Notes under the pieces: generated by a model
Seen by the model: the letters and a program-made list of their open reading frames with translations, nothing else
What the model was told of the DNA's origin: nothing
Databases searched by the model: none
Source of the DNA: Gnetum montanum
Taxonomy: Eukaryota; Streptophyta; Gnetopsida; Gnetales; Gnetaceae
Length of the DNA stretch: 62,000 nt
Direction: 5' to 3'
Assembly: GCA_015680685.1 (NCBI GenBank)
Contig: MNCI01005415.1
Span: 209,812-271,811, forward strand
Program-made: the position numbers and the translations under genes
Shown here: piece after piece, positions 34,912 to 46,300 of the stretch
How positions within the stretch are numbered: position 1 is the stretch's first letter
How the letters are laid out: each line of letters begins with the position of its first letter

Positions 34912-34924
34912 AAAGAGGGGAAAA
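34912..34924 (+). promoter_or_regulatory. Polypurine tract of element D
   Basis: AAAGAGGGGAAAA directly before the TG of the right LTR: the normal plus-strand priming site for gypsy reverse transcription. It confirms the LTR start at 34925. Confidence 0.85.
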
Positions 34925-36636
34925 TGAAACAACACTAATTTTGTTCTAGCACTTTAAGCCCTTTCAAAGTTTCAAGAGCCAAAATTCGACTAAGGCATGT
35001 AACTCACGCCCATCTTGCTTAAGTCAGCTTGCTCACACTATCAAGTTAGCATGTCCTCAGCGTGAATAACTCCAAATAGCATTAGAATCAAGTCAAAGGT
35101 GGCTCAGTCTAAGAGTGTGCAAGGCATTCTCAAGGGTCATTGTTGTGCCTAATTTCAGCATTCAAGATTCAAATTTTGAGTTAAAAAGGTATAAATTTTT
35201 TCACTGACACTGTCACTCATGCTAAGGTCATGATACCAGTGTGAGTGCAATGTGAACAACTTTAAGAGCCAAAAAATAAATCAAAATGATCTGATTTCTA
35301 AGGTTCAAATCATCCAAAAGGTTCACTACTAACAACTTTGAGTTCCAGACTCCAGAATTCCAAAGTTCAAACCAAAAAATTACAGGTTTTTGTAGCTCAC
35401 GTTGTGGTCACGCTACAGATCACACTATGGTCATGCTGCAGCTCACGCTGGCAGTGTGAGTCTAGTGTGAGCTACTAAAAGTGGCTCAAAAAAAGTCATT
35501 TTCAAGCTCAAACTTTAATTTTCAGATCACTCTCAAGGTCAACCATAGTCGGACAGTAATTGCACTTAAGAATCAAGCTTCAAAAATCAAAATTTTGAGT
35601 GAAATGCATCGTTTTCAAGTCACTCACACTGAGGAAACGCTAGGGTGAGTGCAGTGTGAGCATGCTAGGGACATGCCAAGAAAAAATCAACCCACACTGG
35701 AAGCCCTAGTCAAGAAAAGGAGCCTCAAACAACCATAGAGCCACTCAAATCGACATCTTGCAGTAGGCAATTTAGAGATCTAGAAGTTTCAAGCAAGCTA
35801 GAGCCAATTTCTCCTATTGTACATTGTCATTTCATTGTAAATTTTCATCATTTTTTATTTTTCAGGCTCTTACGCTCTGAATTTTATGTGCCATGAGCAT
35901 AAGCTATCATGAGTAAGTTATCACATGCTATAAGATATAATACACCTAGTTGAGAATGTAGCTTGCCCACACACATCCAACTCACACATAGCTAAGCATC
36001 GAACATGTGTCACATGATCCATTTTTCTCTCATCTCTCAGCCATTGATTCCATCCATAAATTTCATGCTCAAACCTAGCCAAACCCTATAAATACCCTAT
36101 CAAATCACATAAATGGGATTGACAATTTTGAAGGTGGATGGCTTAGGAAACTCAGACCAACAATCCTTTGGTGCTGGGGTACACTTGACTCCTAGCATCC
36201 AAGCACTCCTGAAATACATCACATCATCCCAAGGCTTGGCTTTTGACTTGCCATCCACATGTGCAACTACAATTTGGCTAGTGCACATCTTTTCTAAGAA
36301 ATACAATATAGTTCATTTTGCCAACCATTATTTTTTTTACTTTTTTTTACATTCAGTTTACATTTTGTTTGCAATATTGTTCTGCATATGATCTATTTGC
36401 ATTTTGTATGCCACTATTTACATTTCAAACATTAGTTACAATAACCCCAACGCAAGCCATAGTTTAAACTTAGGGAAGTCCTTGGTTGATTTGTGTGTAG
36501 ACCATCTAAGGCACTCTACCTTCATTTCCTTTTCTAGCTTGCGCTCAAGCGAAGGCAGGGTCAGCTGTGTCTACTCGACGATATTTTGGTGTTTTCTTTC
36601 CCTTCCAGCCTTACATCGATGATTTGAGTCAGTACA
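34925..36636 (+). repeat. Element D 3' LTR
   Basis: Pairs with 17666-19378 along its whole length, starts TGAAACA and ends CAGTACA. TATAAATA at 36087-36094. It contains a near-perfect CTCACGCTGGCAGTGTGAG palindrome near 35443-35461. The two LTRs differ at many positions, so insertion is old. Confidence 0.92.
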
Positions 36637-36641
36637 CCCAT
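36637..36641 (+). repeat. Target site duplication, right copy (CCCAT)
   Basis: Matches 17661-17665 exactly. Confidence 0.85.
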
Positions 36642-36649
36642 CATGAAAG

Positions 36650-38760
36650 AATAATAAATCTCAACACTGGATCACTTTATATCTTAACCAATTATGCATG
36701 TGTGCCTCTAGGGTTTCTGAGGTTGACGACTAGGGTTTGAGATTAAAACTAGTCAGTTTGGAGGTTTTCTAGATGGTTTTTGAGATTTCCCTTATTTTTC
36801 ATGTTCCAGATAGCATGTTTACTGTGGAAGACTAGGTGGAGTAGCTTTTTGGCTATCTGTGACCACTTCTATAAGGTTTTAAGGCTCCAAAAGGCATGAA
36901 ATTGGTCTTAGGATTCATGTAAAGCTACAAGATGTTTGTTCAAGATGTTTAAAGGCTATGTTGGAGTCTTCCAAAAATTCTCCCCTTTCTTCCACTTTGG
37001 CCAACATTGAAGAGGAAGCTCTCAGCATTGAGGATCTATGGAACCCTAATTTTTAACATTTTTTTATATTTTTGGCCTTTCATGTAGGTCTCTAAGGTTG
37101 CTAGTGTCAACTACTAATACCCGATGTCATAATTTCATTATTTTGAGGGTTGTTAAGAGGCTTTTAGTGTCTTCCCCCTTTTTCCACATTGCAATTTCCA
37201 TGCTTAGCATTTAAGATTTGGGGGAAAGGTGTTTTGGCTACTTACTATCAATCTTGAAGAGTCTAATGATCCTAGGAAGAGTAGACAAGATCATAGGACA
37301 CACACAAGGCTCTTTAGTGTCCATTTAAGATTTCTAAAGGCTATTTTGGAGTCCCCTAAAATTTTTCCTCTTTCTTCCATGTTGGCTAACATGGAAGAGG
37401 TTTCTCCCAACTTGGAGGGATCAAGGGACTCTAAATTTTACTATTTTTAGTAATTTTATCTTTGCATGCATTTCCATAAGATTGTTGTTGTTGATTATCA
37501 ATAGCTAGGGTAGAGATTTGGCCATTTTGAGGGCTATGAGAGGTTTTCAGCCCTCCGCCCCCTCTCCCTTCATCCATGCTAAAGCTGACATTCTCATTAT
37601 GTATGGGATCCTCCTCAACATGTAGAACCAAAGGAAGGCAAGTTTCAATCATTTTAGATAACTTCAGGAAGTTTGGTGGCTTCAAAAAGAATTAGGTTTC
37701 TTCCAGAATTTAAACTACATGCAAACCTTAAGATTTTTGGCTTCCCCCCTTCTATCCCACTAACACTACAATTTCCATCATGGATGAGGACCTCCTTAGT
37801 ATGGATAAACCTTAGGGGATTGATTTTTATTAATTTTTGACATTCTAGTGGTATCTAGAAAGGCTGTAAAGGTTCTAGTCTTAGTCTAAGATAATCTTAT
37901 GCTACTTTCTTGTTTTTGGACTCCCCACTAGACTTCATAGCTTCATCCTCCTATTTTCCATTCTAGGTAGTGTGGAAAAGATCTCCCATAGCATGGAAGA
38001 ACCATGAAAATCATTTCTAGGCCACTTTGAAACCTAATTAACCATGCATGTTATCCTTCGGGGTTGTCGATGTTGATGGTCAATACTGAGTACCAGGACT
38101 CAACAATTTGGAGGCTCTTAAGTGTCTTAGGTAATCTTCTCACGTTCTGTCACATTGGAAATGATGAAATTCATGTGGATGAGAGGGTTATGGTAGTTTT
38201 GTTCCATATTTAACTTATTTTTGTGCATTTGAATGTTCCAAAGGATTCTAGAAAGGTTTAGAGGTCATTGGGCATTGCGAAATGGCTATTAGGTAGTCAG
38301 TTTAGGTCATTTTGGTTTCCCCCATCCATCCACACTAGGGATGAGATGCTTATCATGTATGAAGGCTCCACTAGCATGGAAACAAAAAATCCAAATGTTT
38401 CAACTAGTTCTAACTAGGTTTGGTACGTATCAAGGGTTGCTGAGTATGCTTGGAGGGGTTATAGGTCATGTGGGCCCACTTCGTGAGTCAAACATGGGCT
38501 AGGTAGGTGTTGGGGGATAAGAATTGGTATTAAGCCCCCTTGTTCCATTCTAGGCACTATTTCCCTACCATGAAAACCCATGCTATCCATTTTTGTTCAT
38601 ATCTAATCCCTTTTGGAAGCCCAAGGTTGAAAAAGATATGTTTTGATTACTAAAAATAGCAACATAGCTATGTTCTAATCATTTTAGGTAATGGGAGGCA
38701 TGTGTCCACATGAGGCATGGTATCCCTAGCATGGATACATGGGATTTAAGATTGAAATAT
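36650..38760 (+). repeat. ~190-bp tandem repeat, about ten units
   Basis: A landmark (pyrimidine run such as TTTCCCCC/TCTCCCCTT, then TTCCATGTTGG-like DNA) recurs near 36795, 36983, 37170, 37365, 37550, 37742, 37930, 38130, 38316 and 38540, a mean step of about 190 bases. Each unit also holds a GGTTGT(T/C)GATGTTGAC-like segment and an ACATGGAAGAGG-like segment. Units are diverged, with no coding potential. It lies upstream of the element E antisense gene. Confidence 0.75.
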
Positions 38761-39189
38761 TTCTTTAATTTTTAAAAGTAGCTAGAAAATAGCATTGATG
38801 TAGTTTTTGGATAATAAGGAAGACATATAGTGGGGTCCACAACCCAAAAATTTAAAATTTTGAATTTTGAGCTTAACTCCAACTAATCTCAATGTCAAAG
38901 AGATTTTTTCCCCATTGGACTTCAGTGCATTTGGAGTTATGGTGCACTAAATAGGCAACTAGGGTTTAGAGGTGGGTGTTTAGGTTTTTCTTGAGTTTTT
39001 AATGCCAAATTTTAGAAGTTTTCGATCACAATTATCATTCTACACCAACAAGGCATTGGAGAAGAGATCTGACAGATTTTTATTGTAGAGAGCACCAATG
39101 TTTAATGTGGAAGCCTTCTATCTTCCTTATAGTCAGCATTGATCTCTCATTCTTCTCAATTTCCAACTATTCCCAATGTTGAGCCTACC
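38761..39189. other. Upstream region of the element E antisense gene
   Basis: Noncoding AT-rich DNA directly before the MVPK start on plus. No TATA box recognised. Confidence 0.4.
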
Positions 39190-42100
39190 ATGGTGCCAAA
39201 GCAATGTAGAGGGAGGAGCATAAACCCAAAGATTCAAAAGGCAAGAAAGCATGCCAAGGACCTACAAGGATTATCTAGGCCTATCTCAATATAGGCCTCA
39301 TCTGTTGCTACTTTTTCTTTCATTTCTAGCTTCTTCATGTTTTTCTTATGGTTTTCTTACCATGTGTAAGACTAATTTTCTCAAACCTACACTGAAAAAG
39401 AGGGTAAAATGAAATTTTCAAGAAATTCAACCTCTTATTTTTTCTATTTCTACATAGATCTATGATCATTTTGTTGTTTTTCCTTTAGTAGATTCAATTT
39501 TTGAAATTATGCTTATTGTTTTCATGCTTTCTTTTTTTGAAAATTTGGGGGTAGGGACATTTTTCTTAAATCCAAGCCAAATTATTTATCAAAAATAAAT
39601 TTTAAAAAAAATCCTACCCACTTATTTGGATGCATTTTCTAATGGGAATAAATTGTTTTCACTATTTTCGCTATGTTTTTATGGCTATGTTATGTTGGGT
39701 TTTAGCTTCTTAGCCTTTTACATGAAAAAAAAAGCAATGTTGTGTATTTTTTTCTTAAGAAAAAAACTACATATTTTTCAAATATAATGTTATGGGTTTT
39801 TTTCCTTATATTTAATCTTTCCAATGACTATTTTCTTGTTCAATTTGGCTTTGAAACGATTAAGTTATGGCTATTTTCCTAAGGTCATGTAGCTAGGTTT
39901 TTCATGCCATTTTTAAACTTTCAGGTAAGTTCATAAATTCTTTTCTAAGAAAATGCTAGTGATTTTGGTTATTTTTTGTTCATTTTTGAGTAGGTATTGG
40001 CTTAAATTTTACAATAAATATGGAATCACTCCAAATGCACACCAAGCCAAATATTTCCTGGAAATCAATGGACACCTTTATAAGGTATGTTCCAATGGCT
40101 TGGTTCAATCGTGTGTTCCCGATGTAGATCAATTGTGAGTTCTCCAAGATGCTCATGAGGGCCCTTGTGGGGGTCATTACACAAGGAGACAAATAGCCAT
40201 AAAAATCTTTCTTGTAGGATATTATTGGCCTACATTGTTCCAGGACGCTCATCATTTCATCTAATCTTGTGAGTCCTACCAACATGATGGGGGAATGACT
40301 GCTAGAATGGAGGGTCTGCAACAATGGATTCAACCTTTAGAACCCTAATAAAATTTTCATTAGACCTATATCAGAGTGGGTTTATGTCATTTTCAAATTT
40401 TTATCCAAATTGATGAACTTTTTTTCTGAATAAAAAAAATGGTTTTGAATTTTTATTAAATATGGATGTGTAGGGCTCGATTCAAGCTTTTAAATAGTAG
40501 TTGAATCACTCCATTTGGATCTCAAATGAAATTTGATGAATTTTTACCAACCTTGGGCAAAAGGGAATTAATGGTTATGACTACAATTTTTGCTAATTTT
40601 GTTTATTTTTTATGTAAAAATGGTTATGTTTTCTTGGTTATAATGTCTATGGCTACAAAGTTTATGATTCCAGGATTCCTTCCATGATGGAATCACTAAA
40701 ATCAAAGTGAGAATGGATTTTTAATGAATTTTTTGTTATGGTTGTGTCAATGAGCCAAAATTCTAGTTGTAGCAATTTACTACTTTGGAGATGACATGTG
40801 TAAGGATTTCTTGTCAACTCCTGTGCTCTTAGTGATTGCTAAATATGTAAAATTTATGTTTTAAATTTTTAAGGGATTTTAGTTATTTTAGAAATCTTTT
40901 TACTATGGCGATATGGTTTTTTCTAAGTTTAGGCATGGTTTAGACTAAAGCTTAATTTTAGGCTATAAAGGAAAAGAAAAGTTATGATAATGTTTTTTTC
41001 ATGGAATTTCTTAAGACAATTTGGATAAACACTTTAGATATTTTTATGGAGGCTAATTTCACCTCCGACTAGGATGTTTTTTTCAAACTTATTAAGAAAT
41101 TCTAATTGACCATAATATTTTTTCTTTGCTTCATACAATGTTTACTTGAAGCCCATTCTCATCATTGTAGATTTGGTGGGCTTTGTATGCTACATTAGTC
41201 ATCCCAAGACCAATACCCCTTTCCCTAACATGCCTTTGGGAAAGGTTTCATTATGATTCCAACTTGGGGCAAGGGAATTCCTTACCTATATTTTACAAAA
41301 ATTTAGTGTGATATTATGGTCACACTTGTCTACATATGTCGCTAGGGCCATGGTGCAGGCATTGCTAGGTTGGGCATTTAGCTTGATTGTTAGGTTCATT
41401 ATTCATAATTTGCCTCCTAAGACAACAAGGGGAAAAACAAACTCTCTAAGCCTATGCTACGATACAAAGATCTGGATTATGCTAGAGTATAGCCAGTATA
41501 ATGTTGACAATACTCTTATGGTGGTGCATATAGCCCACACATTATTCTAGAACCTGCCTAGCACTGTGTCTCATCTATATGGGTAAGCACGGTTATTGTA
41601 GCATTTTTATGTTTTATTGAATAAACTACTCTTTCTAACTCCATTGGTTTTATGACCTTCTTGTAGGTACCAAGTCAATGATCAAGGCTTGATCATTAAT
41701 GATCAAACCTTAGAAGTGTCTCAAACTACCCTAAATGAACTCAGTAAGGGTCCTCAAATTAGAACTATTATGTATCAACAATTAAAAGAAGACTTTGATG
41801 CATACACTACAAGGTTCTACATTGTATAAAAGAAGTGTATGGATGATAGAATGATACACAACTATTGGGTAGACTCCACTAACTCCATGGACTAGACCCT
41901 TGTAACTAGGACCTCCACTCAAATCATATTGAAGAAGAAGAAGAAAGGAAAACATAAAGACTATATTTTCTAATGTTTTATGGTTATAAAAACTCTAATT
42001 GTTATATTTCTTTGACTAGTTATTGATGCTAAACGTCGGTTTTTGCCTTGCATAACCTTCCACCTCTATTGATGTCACCATACCACTATTAAGAGCACGT

Positions 42101-44540
42101 CATAAGGATACCCTCATCCTGAAGTTTGGTGAGATGATACTAGCATAGGAGTGGTTGAGGGTATAGGCACTTGGGTACATTCAACCAAATATCTAGCATG
42201 CAGGTTTGCTTGATGTATTTATGGCAACCATCCTTTCCATCCCTAGTATGGAGATGCTATACTTCATTGACTCCTTTCATGAGAAGATTGGTTATTTTAG
42301 CACCATCATCCAGAATGTGAAGGTTAACATGGACATTGATGAGGGCCTATTTTTCTACTTGTTTGGTGTCCCAACTGATGGGGTAAAGGTTCCCACTAGG
42401 ATAGTGAAGGAATTGGGGCATCATGAGGAAGTTTGGGAGTGGCTTGGTGCCAACATGGACCACTCTAGAATTTCCATGGATGGATCTATGAACCCTAATG
42501 TAAAGGAATCATATACTTTGTTGAAGTCTCATGTGTTTTCCAAACTATTATCATAAAATAATGTGATCAGCATCATGTAGGGATGGACCTTTAATAAGGT
42601 CCTAATGGATGGTACTAGCTTCAACTAGGCAACTACTTGTCTATTGGACTTCAAGAATAGATCATTAGGCTTTGTGCAGATACCTCTACAATAATGCATA
42701 TGAACTTTGCATTTTTTGTAGGATATTTGAAGATGTTTGTGGAGTTTCTAGTGGTGTATAGAAATGGATGATGGATTTTCCAAGACCCAAGACAAATATC
42801 TAAACCTTGGACAAAGCACGTTTATGCAACACTATAGGCCCAAAACCCACTAGAGGGGATGCATGATATACTATCCATCACCACCAAGAATTTTGATGTT
42901 AGGTAGTGTGAGTCCCTTAACAATATGGATGATGATGATTCTCTTATGTTTCTAACAAGCATCCTGAAGGCTAGAACTATGTAGGGAGGTTGAAGGGGTT
43001 GCCAAGGTGAAACTCAAGAGGCCTATGGAGGATGCACCATCAACATCAAACCAGCCAATCCTGAAGAAGCTTAAGTTTATGCTTAAGAAATCACAATAGG
43101 TAGTCACAAGTATGCTTTATTTAAGTTTGGCTATTTTATGTTTTAAATATTATGGCTATGTTATGGTCTCATATGATAATGGGTTTTCTATGTGTTATGA
43201 TTATAGATAAGCATCAGATCCTAACAGCCCAAGTTACCATAGAGGAAGAACAAACACATGTAGAAGAGGGACTTATATAGCAACTAGAGGTCAATATAGA
43301 TGATCTAGATGCTTTTTCGGTGAGGTAGTGTCAAGCACATCTCCCATCATCATTCTAGAAGAAGAAGAGGAGGATCTTGGTATGCCTATGCCTTAAAATT
43401 TTTGTTATAACTGATGATTTAATTTTTGTTTTCATCCTAACTGGTCAATTATTGTTATTCTTATAGTAGTTCTTGAGCCATAAATGCAAGCCCTTGTCCC
43501 TAATTTTTGTATGAAACCATGGGTGGAGACCTCAAACAATGTGAAATTCATATCTAGAATGGCTAAGGACATCATCAACTAGTTGCAACACATTGCACCT
43601 GAGATAGGTAAGGACTTGCTTTATGTGCCTTAGTTGTTTGGTAGTGTCATAGGTTGTGCTTATGTTATGGCTATCTTAGACTGTACATTATGTTTATTGG
43701 TTTTATTTTTATGTTTGTGTAGTGCCTTATATGGAGTGGAACCCTAGCAAAGACATGTAGATTGACTCTTTGCCTAAGCTTCCCTCTAAGGTATCTAGTG
43801 TACCCTTGAAGTTGTATGAAACTACTACTAAACTAGCAATGTCATGTACAAAAACATCATGGGAGCTATAGAGGTCCAAAAAATTCGTGTGGAAGGAAGT
43901 TTTGGCCTTAAGGGAGAAGACTCAATAATAGGAGGATACCATTAGAGATCTCTAAGACTATAAGGCCTTTTTGAAAGCCCAAGTGGCTAACTTAGGGAAA
44001 TTGTAAACTAAGGCAATCACATGGACTTGCTACTAGCACACCATTCGAGAAAAAGTATCGATCTTCTGGGCAATGATAGAATAATAGATGTAGATAGACC
44101 TCATCTTCCAAAAGGTTGAGGACTAGAAAGATCATTGTGATTGGGTCCTAGAGTGGGGTAAGAAACAAAAAGCCCACAAGCAACCATATAAGTTGGATTA
44201 TGGGGCCTACCTTTGGTGGCTTAAGGAGTTGTCAGTTGAGTGGTGTAAGAGAGTGTTGTTAATATAGGGGATACAAGTGGAAAGCACTTATCTACACTTT
44301 GAGAGTACTCTCATGATGGAGAAATCCCCTACTACTAAAATTACCAATATTGTAGGTAATACCTCTATGAATGCTATTACCTGGGAGCCACCTACTTGGA
44401 TTACAATTGATATGATTGACATCCTTTCTAGAATTGATCTTGGGGATGTTCACTAGGTCAAAATGATGGAGGAACAGATCCTCCATATTCTGGAGGAAGG
44501 CCTTCCACATCTATCCCTAAAATTTATGAAGCTATAATCC
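39190..44540 (+). pseudogene. Antisense accessory gene of element E
   Basis: Plus strand, so antisense to gag and protease of E. Exon 1 starts at 39190 with MVPKQCRGRS. Exon 2 (41171-41582) has an AG acceptor and GT donor and carries LVGFVCYISHP and ILWSHLSTYVARAMVQALL, matching C and D. Exon 3 starts at 41667. The C exon 4 equivalent (about 42030-42700) carries GLLDVFMATILSIPSMEM and VKVNMDIDEGLFFYLFGV. The C exon 6 equivalent (about 43480-43609) has KPWVETSNNVKFISRM and a GGTAAGG donor. The C exon 7 equivalent (about 43720-44540) has LPKLPSKVSSVPLKLYE, DWVLEWGKKQKAHKQ, EPPTWITIDMIDILSRIDL and ends EEGLPHLSLKFMKL. Intron 1 is long (about 1.8 kb). It is heavily decayed; product unknown. Confidence 0.78.
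39960..40335 (+). pseudogene. Integrase zinc-finger fragment inside intron 1 of the element E antisense gene
   Basis: Reads YWLKFYNKYGITPN, FLEINGHLYKVCSN, then an H2C2 region (DAHEGPCGGHYTRRQIAIKI, GYYWPTLFQDAHHFI, SCESYQ). Both His and the first Cys are present; the second Cys is Tyr. It is closer in style to the integrase of element G than to D. The flanks (39300-39950 and 40340-41170) are AT-rich without recognisable domains. It is probably a relic of another insertion into the intron. Confidence 0.8.
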
Positions 44541-45039
44541 CTACAAGTTCAATATATTTTATGTTTTACATTTTTAGTTTTTATTTATGGTTTTGGCTAC
44601 TAGTTACTAAATGGCTATGGCTATGTTGTTGTATTTCAAGCCTCAAGACATATTGGTGGCCCTAGTAGTGAGGGTCAGAATGACCCACCACTTCCTCCTC
44701 TAGATGCCCCTTAGTAGCCTCTATTAGCCCAGTCTAGCATGCTGCCTATATATTTTTGTTTTACTATTGATGGCTTATTGTTATCCAAGACTATGGTATA
44801 GATGATTATTTTTTGACATTTTTGTCACATAGTGTGGACATGGCTATGTATGTTATGGATACTTTAAATTTAAATTTAAAATTTTGGTTTTTATCTTGGC
44901 TATCTATATTGTTGTAGTAAGTGTTGTAAATGTTGTGAACCTTGTTACTGGCTAGCTTGACATTTTGGCTATAAAATTAAGTGGCTAATTGATGTGATAA
45001 TAGTCTAAAAAATATATAATAAAATAGATTTTTTCTAGT
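44541..45039. other. Spacer after the element E antisense gene
   Basis: AT-rich. A short downstream exon like the last exon of D would be expected (for example near 44640-44720, SRHIGGPSSEGQNDPPLPP-like), but splice sites were not fixed. Confidence 0.4.
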
Positions 45040-45212
45040 TTTATACCATGGTAGGCATAGGTTGTGCAAATTTTGCTAGCTTAGGACCATGGCAAGCCAT
45101 GTTGTGTTATGGTTACATTGTTAGTTTTAGGCCATGGCAATCCATGTTGCAAGTTTAATGTCTTAGTGAACTATGATGTTAGTTTAAGGCCATAGTGGAC
45201 CATGATGAAAAA
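45040..45212 (-). repeat. Element E TTAAACTAG-type array
   Basis: About five units, on plus variants of TTAGTTTAAGGCCATAGTGG followed by ACCATG. Its orientation follows element E (minus), and it lies between protease and the antisense gene as in D. Confidence 0.8.
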
Positions 45213-45439
45213 CAAGCTTATATCTTTATTTTTATTTTTTTTTGAAATTTTATGTTTTCAAGTTTTTAATGGTTTTTTGATGTTTATAACATGAGAAAGG
45301 CTATACTAAACAATAAATAGTGCAAATGAAACAAAGTACATAAAAAGGTATAACAAATTAAGAAATCGACATTAGGCTACATGGCTATCGTTGTGTTTGG
45401 TTATAAGGGCATGGGAAGGTTAATGTGCACTTCACTTGT

Positions 45440-46300
45440 GCAGATTCTTCCTAATCTTTAAAAGGTTATGGAATGAGGAAGGTCTACTTTTCACAAGATT
45501 ATATTCACCATCACCTTCAATAATGATGTTGAAATGGAGTTCATCCCATAATGCATCTCATTGCTTATCGTTGTTATTGTTGGATTTTTGTTCCCTCTTA
45601 GGTTGATAGATTTCATGGTTGGTAGCCTCTTCTTGAACCTCCACTTTAGACCCCTACTCTATGTTCATATTATTGATAGCCAAGGAAACCATGCTATCAC
45701 CATGAATTATGATTTCACCTTCCTTGTAAGGAAGGTTAATTTCTTGATGAATGGTAAGAACATAGCCTGTAATTGAGCGAACCATGATCTTTTTAGGATA
45801 AGGTTAAATCATATTGTCTCATCCATCATCAAGAAATTAGTGATTTTGGGGAATTTTTCACCTACAAAAAAATCCAAGGAGATAAACTCCTTGACAGCAA
45901 CCTTATATCTATTATAAGACTTAAGGGAAACTATTGATGTAGTCTATATCTACTTAGTTAAGCCCAAGAATTCAAAAATGGTGCATGGGATGATGTTGGT
46001 TGTGGCTCCATCATCAATGTGCATTTGATGCACTTTAAATTTTCCTACATGTATGGTTATGAATAGGGGATCCCTATATACTTTTGCATTTTATGGATTA
46101 ACCTTGATTTTCCTATTGCAAAATACTAGGAATGTTTACTTTTCCTTCCTTGATGAGGAAGGAACCACCACTACATGAATTGATTTCTCATTAGCGAGGA
46201 TGTCCTCACTAATGGGAACAGAAGTCAACATTTTGACTAGCACCTCACGATGTATGGTAGAATTCATGATTAGGTCATAAAAGCTTAGAGTTGTATTTTT
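45440..46300 (-). pseudogene. Element E protease
   Basis: Minus-strand frame with MLTSVPISEDILANEKSIHV, VHQMHIDDGATTNII (active site near 46000-46017), EFISLDFFVGEKFPK, FNLILKRSWFAQLQ and a short tail. Matches B (VDDGATKNV; FNLILGRPWLAQLQ) and D block for block. Several stops; the DDGA loop is intact. It would have processed Gag-Pol. Confidence 0.85.

Larger units (their letters stand above)
17666..36636 (+). mobile_element. Element D: structurally complete ~19-kb Tat-lineage retrotransposon
   Basis: LTRs of 1713 and 1712 bases, a 5-bp target duplication, a primer-binding site and a polypurine tract are all present. Internal order: leader tandem repeat, gag, protease, TTAAACTAG array, antisense gene on minus, tandem-repeat region, pol (RT, RNase H, second RNase H, integrase), a second array, 3' LTR. 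The second, archaeal-type RNase H is known as a mark of the plant Tat lineage. The element is far longer than a standard gypsy element because of the cassette between protease and RT. All coding parts contain stops and frame changes. Confidence 0.92.
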
